From positions 1 through 64,000 of the forward strand of contig NZ_MUHW01000004.1 in the NCBI RefSeq assembly GCF_002007235.1: DNA of 64,000 nt, written 5' to 3'. Positions within the stretch are counted from its first letter, which is position 1. Every line of letters begins with the position of its first letter. The position numbers and the translations under genes are program-made. Origin of the DNA: Oribacterium sp. C9 (lineage in GTDB: Bacteria > Bacillota > Clostridia > Lachnospirales > Lachnospiraceae). Shown here piece after piece: positions 1 to 8,338 of this stretch. A model generated the notes under the pieces. It was not told where the DNA came from. It worked only from the letters and a program-made list of their open reading frames with translations, and ran no database searches.

Positions 1-53
1 AGAGCATCTGCCTTACAAGCAGGGGGTCACAGGTTCGAGCCCTGTAGGCCCCA
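1..53 (+). tRNA. tRNA-Val (TAC), 5' end outside window
   Basis: Only the anticodon arm, variable loop, T arm and 3' acceptor strand are present. The anticodon stem (7-11 with 19-23) closes a seven-base loop with TAC at 14-16, which reads GTA (Val). The T loop GTTCGAG is present and the acceptor strand ends GGCCCC followed by discriminator A at 53. CCA is not encoded. The 5' part lies before the window. It is followed 31 bases later by the initiator tRNA, so this is the end of a tRNA cluster. Confidence 0.9.
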
Positions 54-84
54 TTATATTTTTGAAAATAACAAAATTTATTAT

Positions 85-158
<74 letters not shown>

Positions 159-161
159 TGC

Positions 162-196
162 AAAAACCTGTTTTCGATTGAAAACAGGTTTTTTCT
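162..196. terminator. bidirectional terminator after the tRNA genes
   Basis: The inverted repeat AAAACCTGTTTTC / GAAAACAGGTTTT has a four-base loop with A-tract and T-tract on either side. It can end the tRNA transcript on the plus strand and the convergent alarmone synthetase transcript on the minus strand. Confidence 0.85.
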
Positions 197-218
197 ATAC
201 AAATTTAAAATAATCATA

Positions 219-1193
219 TCATTTTGGTCTGGCAAGATGTTCATACGGCAGGATAAGACGGCCTTTATAAAATCCACATCCATCGTTAAGCTTTGTGTTA
301 TCCACAGCATTGAACATATCGACTTTAACCTTTGAAAAATCCAGATTTCTGAGTTCTATGATACGGTTATAGGCTTCATCGAAGTAGATACACTCACCTA
401 CAGGAATGGTATTGCGTTGCACAAGAGGATTTTCCTGCTTCTTCTCGTAGAAGTAGTGATTGGCTGTGCCGATCTCGGCAAAGTCGTCCATGTCCTTGGT
501 GCGAAGCTGCAGCTCTGTGAATCCGCGGGAAATATTATCATAAAAAGTGATGTGCAGGGATCTGTAGCCTGAACTTCTGGGATTTGCTATATAGTCACGG
601 TAGTACGGTCTCACCGCAGGAGAGAGCAATGGAGAGACTTTCTCCTGCTTCAGTGAAGCGAGCTCTGCAGTAAAACCGCGCTGCTCTAGAAATTCGGGCA
701 AAACATTGGCAAGCTCATATAAGTAATGGAGTTCAGATTCCGCCTGATTCTCGCCTGGTTCGAGATTGCTGACAGGCAGAGAGATAACGATACGATAAGC
801 GATGAGATCCTTGAAATTGTGAACTTTCGCCTTGATGGCAGAAAGAGGAGGATACTCACCGTTCTGCTTATAGTAATCGTAGATGAACTGAACTATATAT
901 CCGTTGAACTTTTTTTCAGCCCTAAGTAAGGATTTTATCCTGCCCTTCAGGTTGAAAGAAAGGAACGGATATTTCTGAGACATGTAAATATAGAAATCCT
1001 GTATACGCTGGGATTCCGAAGTCAAGAACTCATTGTGCTCAAGAATCTGAGACAGCTCGATCAGGAAATTGCAGTGGGCAATGTCTATCTGGTTATGAGA
1101 GCTTAGAGCGCTGTTCTTCAGATCTCTGCTGTAATTATGAAGAATCTCAAGGACAGTATGTCCTTCATACAAATAATCGTTAAGCTTTACCAT
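219..1193 (-). CDS. RelA/SpoT-type (p)ppGpp synthetase domain protein (stand-alone)
   Basis: A 324-residue protein with one recognisable domain, the RelA/SpoT nucleotidyltransferase fold, which transfers pyrophosphate from ATP to GDP or GTP to make alarmones. Visible motifs in order are GRIKSLLRAEKK (substrate-binding basic stretch, about residue 84), FKDLIAYRIV with the metal-binding Asp (about 128), DYIANPRSSGYRSLH with the guanine-stacking Tyr (about 200), ELQLRT with the catalytic Glu (about 228) and the AEIGTANHYFYEKK signature. There is no HD hydrolase, TGS or ACT domain, so it is a small alarmone synthetase, longer than the usual 210-260 residues because of an N-terminal helical region and a C-terminal tail. 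No clear Shine-Dalgarno precedes the ATG in an AT-rich leader. It has its own promoter with a palindrome over the -10. Confidence 0.8.
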   Translation of the reverse strand: MVKLNDYLYEGHTVLEILHNYSRDLKNSALSSHNQIDIAHCNFLIELSQILEHNEFLTSESQRIQDFYIYMSQKYPFLSFNLKGRIKSLLRAEKKFNGYIVQFIYDYYKQNGEYPPLSAIKAKVHNFKDLIAYRIVISLPVSNLEPGENQAESELHYLYELANVLPEFLEQRGFTAELASLKQEKVSPLLSPAVRPYYRDYIANPRSSGYRSLHITFYDNISRGFTELQLRTKDMDDFAEIGTANHYFYEKKQENPLVQRNTIPVGECIYFDEAYNRIIELRNLDFSKVKVDMFNAVDNTKLNDGCGFYKGRLILPYEHLARPK

Positions 1194-1224
1194 AATTAAA
1201 AATATAGTTAAAAATCACAAAGTT

Positions 1225-1261
1225 CCTATAACGATTATAGGTTAAATAAGTGCTTTTGCAA
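1225..1261 (-). promoter_or_regulatory. promoter with operator-like palindrome for the alarmone synthetase
   Basis: On the minus strand a TTGCAA -35 (1256-1261) and a TATAAT -10 (1234-1239) are separated by 16 bases. The -10 sits inside a perfect inverted repeat with 7-bp arms, CCTATAA-CGA-TTATAGG (1225-1241), which is well placed for a repressor. The binding protein is unknown. Confidence 0.6.
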
Positions 1262-1431
1262 ATTAAGAATGTAGATTTAGAGACATACTTTTAACTAATT
1301 TATAAAAAAATAATACTTTTTTGCAAGCGGTAAATGTAATTTCCGGTACGTGATAGGGTATAATGCTATCTTGCTGATAATCACAGCGAGGAACATTTGA
1401 CTTAAACATTGAAAAAAGGATTTTTCAAGAC

Positions 1432-3120
1432 ATGTTATCAGGCGATATGAAGGAAATTACACAAAACAGAATCGATAAGCTGAATAGGATCTTTGAATCA
1501 TATGCGTTGGTTGCGGAAGGTACTGATGTATATGTAAGTGATATTAAATATGATTATTCACGTTGGTCGAAATCGTCGGTTGAAATGTACGGGCTGCCCG
1601 CTGAATATATGTATGCTGCCGGAGATAAATGGGAGCAGTTGATTCATCCCGAGGATATAGACATTTACAAAGAAAATATAGATGTACTCATTAATACCGG
1701 TGAAGGCAGGCATGATGTACAGTACAGAGTGAAGGATATCTCCGGGAAATATATAACCTGTACCTGCAGAGGAGTGATCCTTAAGGATGAGTATAATGAG
1801 CCCGAGTATTTTGTAGGGATGATAAGAAATCATTCCATTAACAGTTATATAGATAATATAACCGGATTAAAGAACCAGAATGGCTTTTTCTATGACATTA
1901 ACAGGTATCTGAAGTCTCATGTACCATTCAGGATAGTGATGTACGGTTCAACAAACTATGCAAGGATCAATGATCTCTTCGGCTATGAGTTCGGGACCGG
2001 GATCATGAGACACGTGATCAGATTTATGCTGGCACATGACAGGGATATGGGAGAAATGTACAGGCTGGATGGCGTTAAGGTCGCTATGATAACCAGAACA
2101 GCAACCATGGAGGAGCTCAAAGAAAATTATGAGTTCTACAGAGACAGATCCAGCAGGTCGTTTTTATTTGAGGGTGAGAAGATAAAGGTCAATATCAATG
2201 CCGGAGCGATATCGGTGGACAGATTCGATGTCGATGCCGATACTATTTTGTCATGTCTGAATCATGCCTATCATGAGTCAAAGGACAATAAACAGGGAAA
2301 GTTCTGTGTATTTGATACAGGAAATTCAAAGAATTGTATTTATGAGCTTGAGAGAATAAACAATATCAGAAAGAGCGTAGCTGACGGATGCAGGAATTTC
2401 ATTATATATTATCAGCCTATTCTGGATTCCAGGTCTGAGAAGCTCGTGGGGGCTGAGGCGCTGATTCGCTGGAGGGATGACGATGGTAATATCGTCATGC
2501 CCAATGATTTTATACCTATAGTCGAAAATGATTCGCTTTTCCCTGAACTCGGAGAGTGGATACTTAGACATTCCATGGAGCAGTGCCTGGAGATAGTAAG
2601 GGCAAATCCGGATTTTGTTTTGAGTGTCAATCTTTCCTATGCTCAGATCCAGCAGATGAATTTTTTGAATGTTGTAACAAGAGCACTTGAAGATACAGGT
2701 TATCCTGCAGAAAATCTGTGCCTGGAAATCACAGAGCGATGCAGACTGCTGGATAAAGAACTGCTGAAAGATATCAGTCTTAATTTGAAGGAGAAGGGGA
2801 TAAAGATTGCTCTTGATGATTTCGGAACCGGATTTTCGTCTCTTGAGTTACTGCAGAATCTGTATATCGATGTGGTGAAGATAGACAAGCAGTTCGTGAA
2901 AAACATAGTAGAGGATAACAAGCAGCTTTCTCTTATAAAGCTTGTAAATAAAGTTGCAGAGGTATTCGGGTCCTTAACCTGTGCAGAAGGTGTTGAGACC
3001 GTAGAGATGAGAGATGTACTGAAAGCCTGCGAGGTTGACAAGATGCAAGGATATCTCTATTCGAAGCCTGTGCCCATGGAGGTCTTCAAGGAAAAATTTA
3101 TCACAGCAGAGTTGGGATGA
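1432..3120 (+). CDS. PAS / degenerate GGDEF / EAL protein, likely c-di-GMP phosphodiesterase
   Basis: 562 residues. Residues about 25-135 form a PAS_3-like sensor domain (IHPEDI and the YRVKDISGKYI strand are typical). Residues about 140-300 are a GGDEF fold that has lost the signature: the active-site loop reads RLDGVKVAM, so cyclase activity is unlikely. Residues about 310-560 are an EAL domain with all catalytic elements visible: EALIRW, the Asn in SVNLS, LEITE, DDFGTG, VKIDKQF, AEGVET and the closing MQGYLYSKP. It is therefore expected to hydrolyse c-di-GMP to pGpG in the cytoplasm, with the PAS domain as input. It lies upstream of a CheC-type protein and a type IV pilus cluster, a setting that fits control of surface behaviour. 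A second ATG is at 1447; the AAGGA sequence is better placed for 1432. Confidence 0.88.
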   Translation: MLSGDMKEITQNRIDKLNRIFESYALVAEGTDVYVSDIKYDYSRWSKSSVEMYGLPAEYMYAAGDKWEQLIHPEDIDIYKENIDVLINTGEGRHDVQYRVKDISGKYITCTCRGVILKDEYNEPEYFVGMIRNHSINSYIDNITGLKNQNGFFYDINRYLKSHVPFRIVMYGSTNYARINDLFGYEFGTGIMRHVIRFMLAHDRDMGEMYRLDGVKVAMITRTATMEELKENYEFYRDRSSRSFLFEGEKIKVNINAGAISVDRFDVDADTILSCLNHAYHESKDNKQGKFCVFDTGNSKNCIYELERINNIRKSVADGCRNFIIYYQPILDSRSEKLVGAEALIRWRDDDGNIVMPNDFIPIVENDSLFPELGEWILRHSMEQCLEIVRANPDFVLSVNLSYAQIQQMNFLNVVTRALEDTGYPAENLCLEITERCRLLDKELLKDISLNLKEKGIKIALDDFGTGFSSLELLQNLYIDVVKIDKQFVKNIVEDNKQLSLIKLVNKVAEVFGSLTCAEGVETVEMRDVLKACEVDKMQGYLYSKPVPMEVFKEKFITAELG

Positions 3121-3185
3121 ATCTGTCATAAATCAGCTTGAAGGTAAAAATTTTTTCGATATTTTCTTATTATGCCAATGCTTTG

Positions 3186-3193
3186 ACCGATAA
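3186..3193 (+). promoter_or_regulatory. possible flagellar-sigma (sigma D) -10 element
   Basis: ACCGATAA resembles the sigma-D/sigma-28 -10 (GCCGATAA). The four bases 15 positions upstream are TTAT rather than TAAA, so this is a weak match. It is listed because the downstream gene is a chemotaxis-type phosphatase. Confidence 0.25.
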
Positions 3194-3328
3194 ATATAAA
3201 GAGGACTCGGAATTACTTTGCTTTTCTGCGTTTATCGCAGGGGATGTTTACATTATCTGAAATTATAAATTTTGATGAGTCTTCCTAGGTAACTGATGGA
3301 CGTATAGAATGATATCGAGGGAACGCTG

Positions 3329-3940
3329 ATGAGTGAGTTATCAAATGAGCAAAAGGATATTTTAGGTGAGATCGCTAACATAAGCATGGGAAATGCTGCA
3401 ACTAACTTAAGTAAACTGGTAAATCTTCCGGTTAATATCACTACACCGGGAGTCAGTATCATCAATCGAAGTGCAGCTTTGGACGATTACGAGAAAACAT
3501 GTATCTTCGTTCAGATCCACTATATCGTGGGACTTGATGGAAACAATGTTTTCATTCTCCAGCAGCCCGATGTTGTAGCGATTACAGATCTCATGATGGG
3601 CGGAGACGGCACAAATAATGAGGGTGAAGTTAACGAAATGCATCTCAGTGCTATTTCTGAAGCCATGAACCAGATGATGGGAGCTTCCGCAACATCTCTT
3701 GCGACACTTCTCGATCGTATGGTAGATATTAGCCCGCCTGAGGTATGTAAGATAGATGTAGATAGTGTAAAGACATTTGAGAAGATCTTTTCTTCACCAC
3801 AGGATATGTTTGTTAAGGTTGCCTTCAAGATGGAGATCGGAGATCTCATCCACTCGACCATGGTTCAGTTATATCCGATTTCCTTTGCTGTAGAGATGGT
3901 CGATAAATTTACTTTAAAGAAAAAGGCCGGACAAATTTAA
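3329..3940 (+). CDS. cheC: CheC-type CheY-P phosphatase
   Basis: 203 residues. The protein carries two copies of the CheC/FliY/CheX phosphatase signature [DS]-x3-E-x2-N-x22-P. The first is DILGEIAN followed 23 positions later by Pro, near residue 10; the second is SAISEAMN followed 23 positions later by Pro, near residue 108. Both active sites are complete, which is the CheC arrangement. FliY would carry an additional C-terminal FliN domain of about 80 residues, and that is absent here. The expected role is dephosphorylation of CheY-like receivers. No other chemotaxis gene is next to it; the closest partners in the window are the upstream EAL protein and the remote receiver protein at 39526-39942. 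A GAGGGAAC ribosome binding site supports the start. Confidence 0.8.
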   Translation: MSELSNEQKDILGEIANISMGNAATNLSKLVNLPVNITTPGVSIINRSAALDDYEKTCIFVQIHYIVGLDGNNVFILQQPDVVAITDLMMGGDGTNNEGEVNEMHLSAISEAMNQMMGASATSLATLLDRMVDISPPEVCKIDVDSVKTFEKIFSSPQDMFVKVAFKMEIGDLIHSTMVQLYPISFAVEMVDKFTLKKKAGQI

Positions 3941-4095
3941 AATTTAAATAGCATCGACACGTCAAAATAATATATAAGGGGTTTTCTATTTATATTTTTT
4001 ATAGTACAATTAATTATACTATATAAGTAGATTCGTGTATTTACATGGTAATGCTGCAAAGGAGTGCGGCACGCTGATTACAAGGAGGTACCCCT

Positions 4096-4620
4096 ATGAG
4101 TTATCAGGCAGTAGAAGGCGTTGCCAGATACGATAACCTTGAACGTATTAGTACGGAAAGTCGCTGGCAACAGTATCTAGAGATGCGCAGTAGGAACAAC
4201 AACAAGCTTGATCAGACGAATCAGTCTGAAACGAAAGATTTTCAGAATGAAGATTCCGAAGAGGCAAAGAATAACAGGATCGTGTTTGAACGCCCTAACG
4301 AGATCAGCTTGGACAGTCTCAAGCGTAAGGTAAAGAACGGAGATACTCTGACACCAAGTGAAAAGGCTTATCTACAGCAGTATGATCCTCAAACTTATCG
4401 TAAGGTAGCTGAGAGAGAGCAGGAGCTTAAGGAGTATAAACGTATTTTGCGTGACGCGAAGACCGAAGAAGAGCTTAGAAACGCCAAGATCAATCATTCC
4501 ACTATCGCTCATCGTAACGGAGCCCGTTATGCGGAGAGTGCTGCGTCGATAAAGGATGAGAAGAGGCTGAGTGAGTATCTGCTGGATGAGGAAAGATCCA
4601 CTTATGACAGGGTGGTCTGA
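4096..4620 (+). CDS. charged hypothetical protein
   Basis: 174 residues, not recognised as a named family. It is hydrophilic throughout with no signal peptide or membrane segment. Residues about 35-65 are polar and probably disordered (rich in Asn, Gln, Asp, Glu, Lys). Residues about 70-135 are rich in Lys and Glu and likely form helices or a coiled coil (KRKVKNGDTLTPSEKAYL, then EREQELKEYKRIL). An AAGGAGG ribosome binding site lies 7 bases before the ATG, and a strong terminator follows, so it is a real single-gene unit. It may be a small cytoplasmic scaffold or regulatory protein, but nothing in the sequence proves this. Confidence 0.7.
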   Translation: MSYQAVEGVARYDNLERISTESRWQQYLEMRSRNNNKLDQTNQSETKDFQNEDSEEAKNNRIVFERPNEISLDSLKRKVKNGDTLTPSEKAYLQQYDPQTYRKVAEREQELKEYKRILRDAKTEEELRNAKINHSTIAHRNGARYAESAASIKDEKRLSEYLLDEERSTYDRVV

Positions 4621-4643
4621 TTCTGTTGATGTAACTATAAACT

Positions 4644-4681
4644 AAAAGGTTCTGAGATACATAAATCTCAGAACCTTTTTT
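4644..4681 (+). terminator. rho-independent terminator
   Basis: The inverted repeat AAAAGGTTCTGAGAT / ATCTCAGAACCTTTT has a six-base loop and a T-tract. It ends the 4096-4620 transcript. Confidence 0.9.
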
Positions 4682-4688
4682 CGTGATT

Positions 4689-4717
4689 AAAAAGAGCAGG
4701 AGAAAAGTCTCCTGCCC
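4689..4717 (-). terminator. rho-independent terminator (minus)
   Basis: GCAGGAGA / TCTCCTGC (4696-4703 with 4708-4715) has a four-base loop. On the minus strand it is followed by a T-tract. It ends the secreted wall-binding gene that is read leftward. Confidence 0.88.
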
Positions 4718-4741
4718 GATTGAAATCATATGAGGTTTAAA

Positions 4742-5311
4742 TCAACCAAACATCTTTCTTGCGTAGTGCATCTCTGTGCCCTGAGCATCAGTTACTACGA
4801 GCTCACCGGTTATTGGATAGAAGTTATATTTGAGACCGTTGATCACGCTGATGTACTCATTTGTTCCTTCGAAAGTAAGCTGTGATACAGCTCCGCCGAT
4901 ACCGTTCTGTCTCTGGATAACAGTAAGAGTCTTATCAGCGTTGATAGAAACTTCACGTGTATCTACATAGTTAGCGTAGATGATAGAACCGTTTGTGTAC
5001 TTTGTATATGTCCACTGATATGTTCCGATATGTGCAAGGCTGTTGTGAACGTCGCCTGATTCTGCATTTGGAATCCACTTTCCGTCAGCGCCTACGAAAT
5101 AACCATCAGGTGTCCAAGTGTTTGTAAGCATCGCACCGGTAGGTCCGAGATAGTAGTGTCCTACCCACTCATTTGCGGCAAAAGTACCATTATCTTTTAC
5201 AAAGTACCATGTTGTACCAAATCCCATCCACTGACCTGCTACTGCTGTCATTGCAGAACCAACGATCATAAGTGATGCGATTCCGGCTGCTAAAACTTTC
5301 TTTAACTTCAT
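4742..5311 (-). CDS. secreted protein with cell-wall (choline/glucan)-binding repeats
   Basis: 189 residues. The N-terminus is a Sec signal peptide: MKLKK, a hydrophobic core, and an AVA-G cleavage region near residue 25. The mature part begins with two to three aromatic-glycine repeats of the CW_binding_1 type (WYFVKDNGTFAANEWV, then YYLGPTGAMLTNTW, then YFVGADGKWI). These usually bind wall teichoic or glucan polymers or pack as beta hairpins. The last 95 residues are a small beta-rich domain without a recognised name. A GGAGGGGG ribosome binding site lies 7 bases upstream. It is likely exported and held at the cell surface. No catalytic domain is visible. Confidence 0.75.
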   Translation of the reverse strand: MKLKKVLAAGIASLMIVGSAMTAVAGQWMGFGTTWYFVKDNGTFAANEWVGHYYLGPTGAMLTNTWTPDGYFVGADGKWIPNAESGDVHNSLAHIGTYQWTYTKYTNGSIIYANYVDTREVSINADKTLTVIQRQNGIGGAVSQLTFEGTNEYISVINGLKYNFYPITGELVVTDAQGTEMHYARKMFG

Positions 5312-5333
5312 ACTTACCCCCTCCTTATAATGG

Positions 5334-5455
5334 GAACGTCAGTCCTGGTTCATACATTGTTTTATTTAAGAACCGACGTCACATGCCAAGCTTTTCTATA
5401 CTTTAAACTTAATCATGCAATACTAAGAGTATAGCATTTATGCATTAAATGCAAA
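5334..5455 (-). promoter_or_regulatory. promoter, operator-like repeat and leader hairpin of the wall-binding gene
   Basis: On the minus strand, TATACT (5428-5433) preceded by TGC forms an extended -10, with a TTGCAT/TTTGCA -35 at 5449-5455. Between them lies GCATTTA-TGCAT-TAAATGC (5434-5452), an inverted repeat with 7-bp arms filling the spacer. The leader can form a long stem in which GACGTCGGTTC pairs with a GAACC...GACGT strand (about 5336-5388) just upstream of the ribosome binding site. Confidence 0.45.
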
Positions 5456-5793
5456 TATCAAATAAAAAATTTTAATAATTCGAAAAAAATATTAAAAATT
5501 GAAAGAAATTCTCAAATTTTTTAGTGGAATATATTCATATAATTCATTTAAAAAGGTAAAATTTAAAAGCAAAATTATTATTATGTTTTATATGATTTTA
5601 ATATTTATCCGATAAATAATATGAAGGATCACTGATGGAATAAATGTACTCATAATTTGCATGAATAGTTGTGATGCAAGACGTACCGATTTCTGATTGT
5701 ACAATTCTTCTATATGAAGTTGGTTATCCAAAAGAAAGATCGGAACGAATATGAATTCAACAGAAACATCAGGGGATCAAGAAGGAAGCAGGT
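5456..5793. other. AT-rich intergenic region ahead of the pilus cluster
   Basis: No coding sequence is convincing here. The stretch is strongly AT-rich. It contains TCCGATAA at 5608-5615 with TATA 15 bases upstream (5589-5592), a one-mismatch fit at the -35 to the flagellar-sigma pattern TAAA-N15-GCCGATAA. That could drive the prepilin peptidase gene. This is a pattern match only. Confidence 0.3.
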
Positions 5794-6672
5794 ATGTACA
5801 ATACGAGTTTGGGTTTGATGATATATATACTGGGACTGGCATTTATCTTGGGGACAGTTTTTGGAAGTTTTATAGATTGTACTGCCTGGCGTATAGTGAA
5901 AAATGAAAGCGTGCTGAAGGGACATTCCCACTGTGATGTTTGCGGACATCAGCTGGGGGCTATGGATCTGATACCGATAGTTTCGTATCTCAGATCCGGC
6001 GGAAAGTGCAGGTACTGCGGAGCTAAGTTCAGTTCAGAGTCCACGTGGGTCGAATTGATACTGGGTGTGATCTTTGCAGTTACAGTTCTGAAATTTGACA
6101 TTTCAGCTGTATGTCTCAGAAATATGGGACTTGCAGTGATACTTATGGGGCTCAGCCTCGTGGATATGAAGACATATACCATACCGGACAGATTTCATGT
6201 GGCAGGCATATTGTGGTGGCTTCTGACATTACCACTTATTACCTATACAAAGGGAGTTGGTGTCATGAGCTATCTGTCACCGGAATATATGCATATGGAA
6301 GATGCAGCCATCCCGGGTGATTTTATAGGCCTCAGCTTCTTTTCATATTTACTTAGAGATTTCAGTATAGGGCTGGTGAGCGGATTGGCGGTTTCACTTT
6401 TCATGATGATAGTGTCACTGATCTTCGACAAGGTATCGGGGAAAGAATCGCTGGGAGGCGGAGACATTAAGCTACTGTTCATGACCGGACTGTATATGAG
6501 TACCTTCGTAGCATTTTTTAATCTGTTTTTGAGCAGTATCGTAGGGATCTTATTTGTATTTTGCCTGAAAAAGGAAAAAATCCCTTTTGGACCGGCTATT
6601 TCGGTGGCATCTTTGGTTTCTATTACGATTGGAAGCGAGTTTGTAATTTGGTATACTAGTTTACTGGCATAA
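5794..6672 (+). CDS. pilD: prepilin peptidase (A24 family)
   Basis: 292-residue polytopic membrane enzyme that cleaves the leader of type IV prepilins at the inner membrane face. The N-terminal cytoplasmic domain has two CxxC pairs (CDVCG and CRYCG, about residues 48-75) that bind zinc, with LIPIVSYLRSGG and WVEL between and after them. Two aspartates of the catalytic pair are visible, in SLVDMKTYTIPD (about 127) and GGGDIKLL (about 220). About seven or eight hydrophobic segments follow. AAGAAGGAAG precedes the ATG. It stands at the head of the pilus cluster, where it would process the four pilin-like products downstream. Confidence 0.92.
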   Translation: MYNTSLGLMIYILGLAFILGTVFGSFIDCTAWRIVKNESVLKGHSHCDVCGHQLGAMDLIPIVSYLRSGGKCRYCGAKFSSESTWVELILGVIFAVTVLKFDISAVCLRNMGLAVILMGLSLVDMKTYTIPDRFHVAGILWWLLTLPLITYTKGVGVMSYLSPEYMHMEDAAIPGDFIGLSFFSYLLRDFSIGLVSGLAVSLFMMIVSLIFDKVSGKESLGGGDIKLLFMTGLYMSTFVAFFNLFLSSIVGILFVFCLKKEKIPFGPAISVASLVSITIGSEFVIWYTSLLA

Positions 6673-6836
6673 AGATTGTGCAGTTTAAATGAGAATTAAG
6701 TGTAAATGCGGATCTCTGCATTTAGTCATTTATATAAATATGATCAAGCACGCTGTACATGCATGCGCACTTAGATCAAAACTTTACATCAGTAAAATCA
6801 TCATAATATAAAGAATAATATATATGAGGTTAGTGA

Positions 6837-8327
6837 ATGAAGAATACGAAAGTTGTCGGCGTTGATATCGGCGATTATCGAATTAAAGTTTCCTATATGG
6901 TAAAGGGAAGTATCAAGAAATTCTTCTATGAAAATGTCCCGGACAATGCTGTCAGAGGCGGCATGATTCAGTTCTGGGATGCCATGGCGGATTTTCTGAA
7001 AAACACCTTCAAGGCACATGGGATACGATGCAGAAATGTCATTTTCAGTGTTCCGGTGAGCGGAGTTTATGTCAGGGCAGTGAATCTTCCACTCATGACT
7101 GTCAAGCAGCTGGAGCTGAACCTGCCGTTTGAGTTTCACGATTACATATCAGATAATACCGATAAATATTTTTACGATTACGCAGTCATAGACAGAAATG
7201 ATAAGAATATGAAGCTTCTGGCTGTGGCTTGTAGCAAGGAACTCATACAAAAGTACAGAAACCTGGCGAGAAATGCCAAGCTCAAGGCAGTTGGACTGGT
7301 TCCGGATGTCATCGGGATCCAGAGGATTCTGGGAAGATATAATCAGCTTTTTGACGTACCTAAGGATAAGGATTATGCGATCCTTGATATGGGTGATCAG
7401 AGCTTCAAGATTCATTTTTACAATCACGGAGTCTATGACGTAACTAGAAGTCTGGAACCCGGAGGATATTCATTTGCAGAAACCATATCCGGCATCACGG
7501 GCACTGATGTTCATATAGCCCGTATCTCGGAAGAGGAGAATGTTAACGACATCCAGACTCATGACAAACTCATACAGCTTTACGAAAGCAGAGCTGTCGA
7601 GATCATGAGAGCGCTGAACTTCTACAGCTACAGCAATACTGCGAACACCATCGATACGCTGTACTATTTCGGAGGCTCAGGTAATATCAAAAAGCTCATA
7701 GAGATCCTTTCGGAGACAGTGAATATACCTGTGAAACCTCTCAGTGTCATGGATGGTTCTCTGGATAAGGATATGAAGACTTGTTTCGATCTGAGTCCAC
7801 AGAGCTATGGGGTGTCTATGGATCCGGGCGATGAGGTGGCAGCTCTTTCTGAGGAAGAGCTCTATAAGATCATGAAGTTTCATGAAAGTTTCGAAAGTGC
7901 AGCCGGTGTGGACAGGATAAAGAAGGATGGGGATGCTTCTTTATCAAAGGATCTGTCGGAAGGGGCTATGCTTTCATCGGGACTTGAGAAGCTTGAGGAA
8001 AAGAACGGCGATCAGGAATCGGGCGCAGCAGAAGAATCTGATGTGCTCGTAAAGATACCGGAGGGAGCTCCTACCGACAGTAAAATGTATGGCGGTGCTG
8101 CTCCAGATGAGGGTGAAAAATTACATAGAATTGAAGATTCCGATGAGATACTGGTAAGACTTGATGACAGTGAGCCGGGATATGATGACCGGACAGACAG
8201 CTATGGGGTAAAGAGACCTTCGGAAGATAAAAGAATAAATGATGAATCAAAGGCAGTTCAGGAAAGTACATTAAAAACCATTGAAGAACTTACTGAGCAG
8301 CTTAACAGAGGAAACAGTGATATTTAG
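6837..8327 (+). CDS. pilM: type IV pilus assembly protein PilM, with long acidic tail
   Basis: 496 residues. Residues 1-345 are an actin-like PilM/FtsA fold: VVGVDIGDYRIKV is the first nucleotide-binding loop, FSVPVSGVYVRAVNLP is characteristic of PilM, then AILDMGDQSFKIHF and YYFGGSGNIKKL are the second phosphate and adenosine loops. PilM binds the cytoplasmic N-terminus of PilN and couples the inner-membrane platform to the motors. Residues about 350-496 are a low-complexity acidic extension, rich in Glu, Asp and Ser, not present in standard PilM (about 350 residues). The next gene, pilN, begins 11 bases later, so the two are probably translationally linked. GAGG precedes the ATG. Confidence 0.88.
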   Translation: MKNTKVVGVDIGDYRIKVSYMVKGSIKKFFYENVPDNAVRGGMIQFWDAMADFLKNTFKAHGIRCRNVIFSVPVSGVYVRAVNLPLMTVKQLELNLPFEFHDYISDNTDKYFYDYAVIDRNDKNMKLLAVACSKELIQKYRNLARNAKLKAVGLVPDVIGIQRILGRYNQLFDVPKDKDYAILDMGDQSFKIHFYNHGVYDVTRSLEPGGYSFAETISGITGTDVHIARISEEENVNDIQTHDKLIQLYESRAVEIMRALNFYSYSNTANTIDTLYYFGGSGNIKKLIEILSETVNIPVKPLSVMDGSLDKDMKTCFDLSPQSYGVSMDPGDEVAALSEEELYKIMKFHESFESAAGVDRIKKDGDASLSKDLSEGAMLSSGLEKLEEKNGDQESGAAEESDVLVKIPEGAPTDSKMYGGAAPDEGEKLHRIEDSDEILVRLDDSEPGYDDRTDSYGVKRPSEDKRINDESKAVQESTLKTIEELTEQLNRGNSDI

Positions 8328-8338
8328 GGGGCATTTAT

